Source: Brasenia schreberi
Lineage: Eukaryota; Streptophyta; Magnoliopsida; Nymphaeales; Cabombaceae
Direction: 5' to 3'
Assembly (NCBI GenBank): GCA_036023115.1
Contig: JAYKKT010000076.1
Location: forward strand, 5,208,001 to 5,272,000
Length of the DNA stretch: 64,000 bases
Positions 22,201 through 34,200 of the stretch are shown here, one piece after another; position 1 is the stretch's first letter, and the number at the start of each line of letters is the position of its first letter. The notes beneath the pieces are model-generated. The model saw only the letters and a program-made list of their open reading frames with translations. It searched no databases and was not told where the DNA came from. A program made the position numbers and the translations under genes.

Positions 22201-25200
22201 ATTTCTCCTATTTCTGTTCTATATCATTATTAAGCCAATAAAGGTTATTAGAATCACACCCTTGTCGTATGATAGGATGTGGTTTTATCATGTATTGGTA
22301 CCTGAATCGATACCTAAATCATATTTTATGATTTATTGGACCGTATTTTTCTACTTTTGGGACTTGGGGTTGATTTAAACCCCCCAAACTCGGCTTCTTC
22401 GGCCTCTCTGCCCCTTTATCTGCCCAAGAAAACCCGTTCTCACTCCTCGAAGGCTTCAAGTCCCAAATATCTTCCATCAACCCCTTTTTATGTTCACCCA
22501 ATTATTGTGCCTAAGTAATTGCGGCCCTCATGTTTAGTATTACCGCTCACCTAGCCCTAATTTCAAGCCTTTATTGCCATTTATAATCACCAATGTTGTA
22601 GCTGCATCCCTCACTATCAATTTGACAACACCTTACTGACTCACAATTTCCTGACTTCCTTCCCCACCTTTACTGATGCAACTGTTATGCGTCAAGCTAC
22701 CTATGCCTACCCTATGGTGCATCATATTGTTATCAAAGTGCAGTTTTGACTCCATGCTGGAAGACTTTCTCTCACCTGCGCTAAAGGGTTTGTCAACAAA
22801 ACAGGCTCAAACCCTTGTTCTCCGATGTTGAGAAGATAAAATGATATAACAACTAACTCGTTTAACATGAGCAGTCAAGAGAATGATGACGCAATAACAA
22901 CACCTATAACAACCAAATTGTTGAGTGTCGATGGACTTAGGCAATGAATCAAACAAAGAGGATGAAAATAGGGTGTTTCCTATTGCTCTAGGGCAATGAA
23001 GACCTTGTTATAATATTGAACATAATATCAAAATGAAAATTCTACCATTTAAGGGAACAAACTTGGTGAAGAGTACTTGAAATGGGTAACAATGTGTTGA
23101 AATGATCTTGAGTGCCAAGACTACTATTAGGAGAAATGTGCAAGCCCATTTCCCTTGAGTTCATCGATTATGCAAGCCTTTGGTGGGAAAATCTCAAAGA
23201 CCCAATAGGTGAGACAACAAAGATGAGGTTAGGAGTTGGCACCTTATGAAATAATTGATGCACAAGTGCTTTGTCCCTAACTACTATCAATAAGAGCTCT
23301 ACATCATGATGCATAGTCTTCGACGAGGAGGAATGTGTGTCGAGGACTATATCAAGGAGTTCAAGTCGCTGATGATGCGATTTGAAATGCACGAACCTAA
23401 AGTGCAAACAATTGTTAGTTTCCTGTTAAAATATAATAAGGTTGGGCCAATAGGACCCATAAGCTTTTGTTTATAATCATGTCCTAGTAGACCAAGTCAC
23501 TTGGGCCACAACAGGCCTCCAATGGCTAGAAATCTATCCGTTTGGAGGGGTTTTCTTAAGCTCTCCTTTTATATAAGTCATTTTCTCTTATACTCAAAAC
23601 TGAGCTTTTTGTTGATGTATGAATCTTGAGGCGGGTAAGTCACAAATCGTGAATATGTCGGTGAGATTGTTAAGATATCAAAGCATCCAAATATAGATGT
23701 CACAAGTCAAACAACAAGAGTCAATAGTCAAGAAGGAGATGAATCACAAATCAAAAGGCTGTGCAAGACAACTTATATATTGATATGCATTAGAGCTCTA
23801 TTTATAGAGCATATTATACCACAAATGATAAAAGAAAGAGAGGAAAAAGAAGAGGCCAAAAGGAGGCCCTTTCAACGACTAGTTGCTGGCCGACCATTGG
23901 AGAGCCGTTGGAGGTTGGGGCTCTCCAACGGCTAAATGGCTACGGGTTCTGGTGGCCCATGCCATTCCTAACCAATGCACGGGCCCTATGGCCCGTGACC
24001 CTATTACAGTTAACAAAAGTTGGATCCGACCACCATATCCCAATAATTTTCTTTGGTATATCGAGATTTACTATATTGTGAACACTTTAATTTGTCTTTC
24101 TCATATGATATTGCATGTGATCTATCTCTACTTTTGCCTCCAAATCCTCCTCTACCTCGATGTCCAGGAGTTGGGTTCAGTCCCACAAATATTGTATTTT
24201 CTATACCTGGCTTTCCTTCTTTTTCGAGGGTTTTCCTATCTTTTTCCCTCAGCAATAGAGAATAAACCGTACTCAGGGGTGAGAGTTCTTTCCTTCTCAA
24301 GATATTATTTTCGATAGCTTAAAATTCAGACGATACACCCCACAATAAGTCAAATACCTTTCGTTTTTCGAATTCCTCATTGCGTTTCTTTGGATACGTC
24401 TAACATTTTGTTTTGGAAAAAAATTGTAGCTCTTCCCAATGACCTCAGAGTTCAGCATAATACTCACTAATTAGTCTTCCGCGGTGACGATATTTGTGAT
24501 TTTTTTCTATTATTTCATATTTCTTTGCAATGTTTCTCCGTTGAGTATAAGCATCATGGACCGCTTTCTAGATCTCATCGGCATACATAAACATGCTGCC
24601 TAGTGCCTACTGTTGGAGCCATAGACTCATCGGCTTACATAAACGTGCTGCCTAGTGCCTACTGTTGGAGCCATAGACTCATCGGCTTACATAAACGTGC
24701 TGCCTAGTGCCTACTGTTGGAGCCATAGATTGGATCAGCAATGCATTTTCCTTGCACCATTTGAGGTAGATAGGATCATCACTACATGGCATGAGAATTT
24801 CAGGTGTCACATACTCCCATCTACCCCTTGAAACGATTGCAAGGTCTATAGATCGTGCCCATGGTAAATAATTTTGTCCATCCAATTTGATGTTCGTAAT
24901 CTGGAAGCCTTCTACTTTTTCGTTATTGAAAATTTTATATATTCGACTGTGTTTTCCTTTATCCGATATTTTCGCCATCTTATTCTAGACAACAACCTCT
25001 TTTTTTCGTATTCAACAATACTCCTACGCAGACAAGACTGTTTGTCTGCAAGTCATACCAGTACACTACTTCTGCACAATCAAGGATGGACTGCACCACA
25101 CACAACTGAAATTTTCTGAACCACACGACATTGGACTGCATCCAAGGCGATTGTTGCACCACTCGCCGCCCCTTGTCCACAAAACAAACTCTTAATTACA

Positions 25201-28200
25201 CCGATTAGGCTATGATACCATGTTGATTTCTCACACAAATCTTGGTTAAACTCATGGGAATTTATAGCGGAGAGGAAGAAGAAGAGATGGGGGCTGCTGT
25301 CTCAAAAGATTGCAGCCTCCCACACTTTTTCTCTTTTCCCTTAATCACATGGTAACACCTTAGGGTTACTTACATTATAATAAAAAAGAAAAGGAAGACT
25401 AAAATACCCCTATGTTAAAGATTTACTTCCTAACAGCTCCTATTGGATCAAGACAAGAATGGATCCAATAGGAGCTGGATCCAAATCTCTTCTTTAACAG
25501 TGTATGTTAGTAGAAAGCATTTGGGCATTGACATCCTAATCTGGGCAGTGAGCTGAAGGCGTGAACATTTTCTTGACTTTCATTTGGGCAGCGTCATCAG
25601 CCATTATGACAACAAGAAGGGGAGATATTTCTGCACAAGTAAATGCCTAGCGTGTTTCAATTACATTCTCAAACTAATTAACTATACTTGCAGTTATAAG
25701 TGCCAGAGATGGATCATGTTAAAGGCTTCTGAGAAATTTTTCTGGGAGAAAAAATAGTAATAACTGCTGCTTTCTTAATTGCATGATAAGACATTTCGGA
25801 TTCTGGCTGCATTGACAGATTAATTCCTAAAAGTTGCTAATGCACCAAACTTCAATAAGTATCCCATTGGTTAAAGACTCTGATGGTATGATGAAGCTTT
25901 TGCTTGTGCCATGCAACATTGCTTTCTCGTTCATTTCACTGCCTTGGTGATTTCACACGAAACTGGAAACTGAGGCATGGTATTAGATTTGGCAATTTGA
26001 CTGCTAGAATAGCTTGTATATCAAAACGATCATGCTAAAACACTTATGAGCTTGCTGCTGTTTTGGTCATATAGGATACAGAAAAATGTGCTGCATATTC
26101 TCACATTCTCAGGGTTTTAAATGCTTTTGAATAAGTTCCGTTCTTTTTTATTGTATTTTCTTCTATATTTGGCATGACACCAGAAATTAAGGTGTAACAT
26201 TACTTATGTGGCTAGTAAACTACTTCTGCAGGGTCTGCTGATAGAACAGTTAAGCTTTGGGATCTAGAAACCTTTGAACTTATTGGATCTGCTGGACCTG
26301 AGGTATGCGAAATGCCTTTACTGCATTTTGTGTTTATATGCCTTATTGTCTTGAGGTCTTCAGATTGCGGATATCTACAGCGCAATAATGCATCCCCCCT
26401 AGTCTGGTGTTGGCAGACAAATCATACTGCTTATGAACCTAATAGTTGGTATGGAGGATTTGAAACATGAGGGCACCTCTAAAATGACATGGTCCTTGCA
26501 TTGACAGTGGGTACATTTGTGCAGCAAAACTTTTTGAGTTCTAAAAGTGATATCTTAACCTATCTTAGAAAGGTCATAGATATAGGTATATACCATCATG
26601 AGGTGTGCTATTTTTTGTTTAATAGTGCAAAAAAATGGAAAAACAAAAATGAGAAAATTTTGACAATATATTTAGAAAATAATAACACAACTAAACAAAC
26701 ACATGTATATTGATCTCACATATATCTATATATAGATATAATATTCATATACATATATATGCATGTATATATGTATATATACATATACATATATACATGT
26801 ATACATATACATATACACATATATATATATATATATATGTATATATCTATGTCTATGTATGTACCTGTATGTGAATTTCTATAAATGACAAACACAAAGC
26901 ATCAAATGCACAAGAATCTTTGTATTCATGAAAACTAAAAGTTCAGATCTCATTGTCAACAAGCTACAATTTACAAGTACCATAAAAACCAAGTATTCCA
27001 TATTCTTTTACTTACATCTAAGCTTAAATTTTTTACTCTTAAATTTGAGTCCTGACTAAATATGAAAGTTGTCCTATCCACTGTGTTTCACACAGTTAGC
27101 TTTCACAAAAGAACAAAAGGATTAAAAAAATAGAGTTCAGTAGGTTGCTTGAACATGCTGCTAACCATAATAGTTGAATGATTGTGCTCCATGGGACCAA
27201 GTGCTGTAACAAAGCTTCTTAGGTAAATGTTTTATCTAAGTAATCTGCCTGCACACATTTGTTCAGAGTGGCCAACTTCGTAGGAAACCTGCTTTATGTC
27301 AATTGATCATCAATTTTTAATGCATTGTTGACTTTGAAGTATTGAAATTTACAAGAAACTGCTTATACCTCCACATCGGGTGATTTAAGGCATGTTTTTG
27401 ACTGATCAAAACATGTCATATCAAGAGTATCTACTGTGAAAAGGCTGATGAAATGGGTAAAATGATCCTTAACTATGGTGTTGGTCTACATGAGTGATGA
27501 AACCCATATAATATCTATGTTTTATGTGTTTGTATTGAAAACAAGACATCCTAGCAGTTTAGCTAAAATTCTCTCTTGTCTCTGGTTTTCACCCTTAATA
27601 TGAATCAATTTTCTCATATTGCAAGTTATTCAGTTGAAGCTTGGGTTAGGAATGGAATCCGAATTTTGTATTAACACTTAATGGTTGTTTCCAATTGGAT
27701 TGTTACATATTCTCTACTATGGGCTGCTCATGGAGCTAAGAAGCTACATTTATATGAGGGAATTTGTATGATAATGTCATGCCGGCTATATATGTTAGAG
27801 ATTGTAATAGAGATTATAATACGCCTATAGTAGACTTTATGTTTATTTTGTTATACTTAATTAAGAGTAGGGGTAGATTAGTCTTTCAAGTTAGAAGGTA
27901 CTTATAAATAGGTGATTAGGGTTTAGTGTTAAGAATAACATAAAGTGCAGCCAAGAGCAGTCGTGAGTCTGCATAGGCAGATTGGGGGAGATGCTTCTAA
28001 TCTGCCAACTTCTATAAGTATTGTTATTTCATATGAATAAATGTTTATTTATAACATGGTATCAGAGCCTATAAGGCATTAAGATCGCGTTTTCTGGAGA
28101 AAGAATATTTTTTGAATAAAATTAAGAGAAGTATGAAGTAGGGGGCTGTTTGAGTCTCTATGGAAGAAGATAATACTGGTTTTATGCAGGAAACTGACTG

Positions 28201-31200
28201 TGATCAGCAGATTATTGGATTGTCCATCAGACTGCCTTTGGGATTCTGTTCGTACCTTTGTTTGAGTCTTAACATTCACCTAAGGAAGTTAATCGTTTGC
28301 GATCTGTAGGCAGATTAGAGGATCTGAATCATCAAATGTGCATGGTTCCATGCAACATAGGTAAATTACACTTGGCGTCTTTGTTTTGTGTCGCTGCTTG
28401 ATTGTCGAGATATTGAGCGTGGTTCGTATTTAGGACAGAGGTGCAGTTGACGTTTTGGGTGAGGAGCACTTGTATTTTCATGTCCACGAATCACTTGCAT
28501 TTTTAGATTTCGAGTGAAGCGCTTGTCTCACCTCGCTCTAAAGTGAGTCTGTCACTATTCCTGTAATTCAACTTGGATCAGCTAATCGGTGGCTCATTCT
28601 ATATTCAACTTGGTTTGGTTCATAAAAAAGCTTGTTAAATATCAATTTTTGAAATTTTGCTTATACCATAGTAATTATATTTGGGTTTTTAAGGTAAATA
28701 AAGGGTATCTTTTTTAAGAAGAAAAAAACCTGATTCCAGTTGGGAAATTTTGTTTAGGGTATTGGAAACCTGCTTTCTGGTAGACGGACCCATCCAGGAT
28801 CCAGTCCCAGCTGTTTAGCATCATTATTCTCCTTTCCCTTTTCTTTTGAAGCCAGATGCACGTCCGAAGTTCGAGCTCATGAACTTGAACTTGTGAGGAA
28901 ACCCCCTACCCAACTGAGCTCTTGCACGTCGTTCGTTTCTTTTTATCCTTTTTTTTTCTCGATTTGCAGGTCCTTTCATTTTTTCCTTTTGATGACAGAC
29001 AGAGAACCCTATTGACAGTTAAATTGGCATTTAAATGCAGCATCGACGCCTTATTTTGGTTTCATCTCTCCTCCTCTTTCTGTGCAAACATATAAAGTTT
29101 CTATGTATGTAAGATGCATTAGTGCCAATACCCAGTTTCCTTGTTTATTGTCCAATTCCATGCTTTCATATCCTGGCTCTGCAAAGCAGAGCAAGACTAA
29201 ACAGGGCATCAACATAGCAAAAGGGTTTAAAGACGAAGAGGAGGAGGAGAAATCAATGGTCCTCTCGTATAAGTCAAGCGCAAAATACGGAGACGATGGC
29301 AGCGGCAGAACCACTGGCAGCGGTGGATTATGGCTTTTGGTGCTCTTGTTAGATGACAAGGCATCAAAGCGCAGTCTCCTAAAGCGAGCTCAATCCACAA
29401 TATGGGTCTGCTTGTTCATACTTGCCTTCACTTTGGCCATCTCCATGCTATGTAGTTTGGACTCGGTTCACAATCATCACCTCGTGTCTCTACCACCCAC
29501 TCTTCCCACTCCAGTAGAAGAAGACTTGGAAGTTTCCATTGTTATTCGCAAAGGTAAACGTACTTGTACACGATATCCTATCTCTTAGTATATTTCCTAT
29601 GCTAATACCTTTGAGAATTATCAAACTTTTGTTATAAATGTTCAGAAACACTCGATTCCTACAAAATTTGAAGAAGCAAACAAGTGTCCTTTATGGAGAG
29701 CTGCAATAGAAGAGGAGTTGAATGCCCTTGCAAAAAATAATACTTGTACCATCACAAGACTTCCTCCGAACAAAAATATAGTTGGTTGTAAGTGAGTTTT
29801 CACTATCAAATATAAGGTAGATGACACAATTGAAAGGTATAAGGTAAGACTTGTAGCTAAAGGCTACAGTCAATCATATGGAATTGACTACAATGAAACC
29901 TTTGCACCTGTTGTAAAGCTTATTTCCATAAGAATAATTCTTAGTATGGTAGTAAATTTGAGATGCGACCTATGGCAGTTGGATGTAAAAAATGCTTTCC
30001 TATAAAGAGATCTAAATAAAGAAGTATTTATGAAACTTCCATGATGATACTGTTTGTAAACTGAACAAAGCCATCTATGGGCTAAAACAATCACCAAGAG
30101 CCTGGTTTTCAAAATTCAGTGAGGCAGTATGTACCTTGGGATATTAAAAAGCATAAATGACCATACCTTGTTTTCAAGAAAGATACTAAGCTATCTATTC
30201 TTGCTGTTTATGTTGATGATATTATGTATATTTGGTGAATCTTAACAACTGTCTATGTATGAAAAAAAAATTGCCAATCTTCCTTGGTCTCCAAATCAAT
30301 TTGAAATGTCAAAGGATGAGACTGAGCTCATAAACCTTCCTTAAGTATTGCAAATGGGAGCAACTGCTTAAAGGATTTGGACCTTCATAAGTCAATTACA
30401 AGTATTGCAAAAATTGGCTTTGAGAAATCAGTGGACATGGACCTTTGATATCTGGCTTCCTGATGGAGCGAAACTTCTTGTTATTTGGACAATGTATGAA
30501 TGAGTAAATCTGTAGAATCTGACAAAATATAGAGGAGTATGATTGAGTTCACTCTTTTATCTTCATGACAAGTAGGCGGATATTATGTTTAGTGTGTGCA
30601 TGTGTGCTAGATTTCCAAGCCAATTCTAAAGGAATCACACCTAATTCTTTATAAAAGGAATTATATGAAATATCTGACATAGTGAAACCCTCACGTATGG
30701 GTTTGTGGTACCACTTTAAGGTGCCTGCCATGTAGTTGCAATTAGTTATCTAGATTCAATTTTTGCTGGATGTAAAATGGATAAGGGAAGAGGACTGAGT
30801 AGGAACATGCCACTTGTTTGGAAGCTCACTAGTTTCTTGAGTATAGCAAGAAACAAAATGGTGTGGCATTGTCTGATTTAGCGAGCCCCAGAATATGTTA
30901 CAAGCTGGGAGTTATTGTGCTGAATCCTTTGGATGAAACAGATGCCGAATCCTTTGGATAGCAACTAGACTATGGTATAGAACTTAATCACATCCCTATA
31001 TAGGTGTGACAATACTAGTGTAATCAAATTGTCTAAAAATCCCATTTTTTTGCACTCAAAGAACAAAACACATAGAGATAAACTGTCACTTCATCAGAGA
31101 GAAGGTTTCAAATCAGGAATTCACACTGGAGTATATTAAATCAGAAAAACAGAGGGCTGACTTTCTAACCAAAGCCATCACTAGCAAACAACTCAAGGAT

Positions 31201-34200
31201 ACTTTGTCCAAGTTGGGTATTTTCAATATCTTTCATCCAACTGGAGGGGGAGTATTAGAGATGATAATAGAGATTATAATACATCCCATAGTATACTTTA
31301 TGTTTATTCTGTTATACTTAATTAAGAGTAGAGGTAGATTAGTCTTTCAAGTTAGAAGGTAGTTATAAATAGGTGATTAGGGTTTAGTGTTAAAAATAAC
31401 AGAAAGTGCAGCCAAGAGCAGCCGTGAGTCTGCATAGGCAGATTTGGAGAGATGCCTCCAATCTGCCAACTTCTGTAAGTATTCTTATTTCATATGAATA
31501 AATGTTTATTTATAACAGTATAGGTCTTTTCTAGACTTTCTACGAGAACTTGATTGGAGCTGGATGGTTTGTGAGCAAGATGCGGAAGAACTTGCTGAAG
31601 TATATTAAGAGATTGTTGATTCTTGGAAATTGTTATTGTGTGACTCCAAATATAGGAGACAAGATTCCACTTATCTTTTGCTTTCCTTTTCCTTTTTTTT
31701 TGGTTGAAGACTTGAAGTGCTCCTTGATTTCAAATATTTCCATCTAAAAGATTATATGTCGCAGGGCCTTTTGAGATAGGGGAATAATAACTGATAGCAT
31801 ATGGACTTTCTTGCTTTTTACCTGTCCACATGTTCCTGCATGTCATATCTCAATCTGGTTCTGCTTTGCAAAAAAATCTCTAAGATGGCTTTTTCCTTCC
31901 TATTTATGTCCTCCAAATTTTCTGGTTACTACTCTTCTTAGAATCTACAAATTTCTGCCATAACCTGAAAGTTAAGCATTGTACACTTGTTTATAAAAAG
32001 ATCACTGAACAAGTCTAAGGCCATAGTTCTAGTTATCTTAGAATAATGTTTGGTGTTGAAGTAATGCACAATTTGTATAATTACCTTTAGTTTTCTGTTG
32101 GGTTGGTTTATAAAGTTTGATGCGTTCTTTATCTCAAGACCAAGCCAGATTGTCCGGAGGGGAAACTGATGTTCTTTGCGGCACAATGAGAATCAAGTGG
32201 ATCATATAATTTAGATTGTGGTATTAATATGAGCTTTGATCCTGTTCCACAACTTCATCATCAGTACTGGAAATCCTTGTTCCTTTTACATTCTTGTGTC
32301 ATTACCTATATTATGTTTATCTGCATTTATGTGATTGCTATTGCTAGGTGCACATTCACTGGTATGAAAATTTGTTATGCAGAAGCTCAAACTTTTGGTT
32401 GATCAATCTCTTGAGTTCCTTCTGAAGCATCCTCAAGATGCTGATAATCAATTTATTTTTTTGGATGATTAAGGAATGTAGATTGGTCTTGATTTGATGG
32501 ATAGGTATGGTTTCTGGGTTTGCAAACAAATAGTGATGCTGGACTTGGCTTAGCAGGTTATTTCAAGGGTTTAGGGTGCTGGCCGCAGTAGGGTAACTAG
32601 GTATGCCAATAAGCACATTAATCTTGCTACTGGATCATGGTGTTGGTTGACTCATATGAATAGGGATGAGAAGGCTGTTTGACTGTGGGCCGGAAACGAC
32701 CATATTTATCTATTGGTTGAGTTATGAGATAAGCACATAGCTGTTTGGATTTGGGAACCAAGGGTTTATTTCTATAGAGGGAAGGGAACTTGTCTGAGTA
32801 TCCGCAGGAATTAAGGTGGAGGATAGGGAACAAGATAACGAAAGGGCAGCAAACAAGGGAGAGTGTCATTTGTGAGACATCAACGGAAACAACTCAACAG
32901 GACATGTTAGACACCAAATAATATCAACAAAAGGCAGCAACGTATAGCACCAGATGACTCCAAGATGTCAATTAAGGCATGTGTGTGTCAAGTGTTTGTG
33001 ATGGTACACATGGATGGAAGCAGTTAGGAAATGGGAGGTTCTATTAGGCTCTTTTTACAAAGCATGGAGTGGGTTAACAGGTGACTGACTGAAAGCTGCA
33101 GGTTTGGCGTTTGCATGGGGAGGGTTTTACTAGGTGTGAAGACAAGTAACTGGGGTCTAAGCTGGACATATGAGAGCCAAGGTGTATAAAGGGTTCATAA
33201 TGGGTTTTTAGGGTTAGATGAAGAGTTTAGCAACACGTTCATCCTTATGATTTATACACCAAGTAGCATTAAAGGAGCAGAACAAATGTGGGGGGCTGGT
33301 CTATGCAGCGGCAACAAACAAACCAGGAAATTTCACGAGCTGAATATGAGGATGTAGGAGGAAACAGCATAAGTGGTGGAAGGCTGAGTTGGTGAATATG
33401 GAGGCACTACAATTGAAGGCTTTGCATGTACGATATGCAGTGTATCTGAAAAAGATATGCGTAGGGAATCCAACATGGATGGGAGCTAATGCACAGGAAA
33501 TAACACAGATCAATGTGGGTTGTCAGGCTTATTGTTGTCATGAATAATATGCATTGATACCTTAGGCTGGTAGGTTTGAGGTGTAGCAGACCAACTTCGA
33601 CAAAATGCCTTCTTCTTAATCGCAATGGGCTGCTGAGCAAGAGAAACAATGAACAAGTTTGGCCAGCATCTCCTTGTGGATGGTTAACATCTCAAGTTAC
33701 TCCCGTGAAGCTCAAAAGTTTAAGACCTAAGGTGGTCTTAGCAACCATTGTTCTCTCAAATCTGCAGGGAATTGAGCACAGTAGAAATTATGGGAAGATC
33801 GAAGGACAAGAGATAACAGAGGAATTGGTTAAGCTAAGCAGTGGTTAAGTGAGGAAAAAGAATAGAGTTTCTAATCACTTCCAACCAAAGGATTACTGAA
33901 CAGTTCATCAAGTTTCAGAGTATGTTTTATTCATGAATGTCTTCTTCTATTTATAGACTGCAGGAGAGACCTACATAGTATGAGAATCCTAGTTACAGTT
34001 CATCTATTTTAGATAAGCTTGAATTATGAATTTCCTACATAATTTAGGAAACTAAAGTTAAAAGAAACATCAATATGGATTCTTCATGGAATTGGACTCT
34101 TTTTCCGTTAGAACATCCATCATTTGAAGTGTGGTCCACTCCTTGCACATGTCCATTCTTATGGCGACATGTGATGCTCCTCCTATGTTCCTTGACATGT

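Larger units (their letters stand above)
12210..26231 (+). other. Giant intron 5 of the katanin p80 gene (14.0 kb)
   Basis: A GT-AG intron between WD repeat exons 5 and 6. Most of its length is nested transposons: a MITE-like palindrome, an LTR element split by a LINE, and Gypsy and Copia remnants. Stretches 12410-12740, 19772-22700 and 25500-26231 hold no gene I can recognise. The splice sites are ordinary. Confidence 0.9.
27793..31517 (+). mobile_element. Degenerate Ty1/Copia retrotransposon in intron 6
   Basis: LTRs at 27793-28056 and 31253-31517; primer site TGGTATCAGAGCC at 28057-28069; purine tract CTGGAGGGGGAG at 31241-31252. Flanks ATATA and GTATA agree in four of five bases. Gag, protease and most of integrase are missing. 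Reverse transcriptase is recognisable from about 29545 ([15 protein letters not shown]), then [20 protein letters not shown] and [10 protein letters not shown] near 29840-30000, and AVYVDDI near 30206. The RNase H tail [14 protein letters not shown] is near 31006-31050. Stops are frequent. Confidence 0.9.

Noticed and set aside
24573..24728. CRISPR-like array
   Set aside because: The three units are contiguous, with no spacers, and lie in a plant Copia gag gene; this is a minisatellite.
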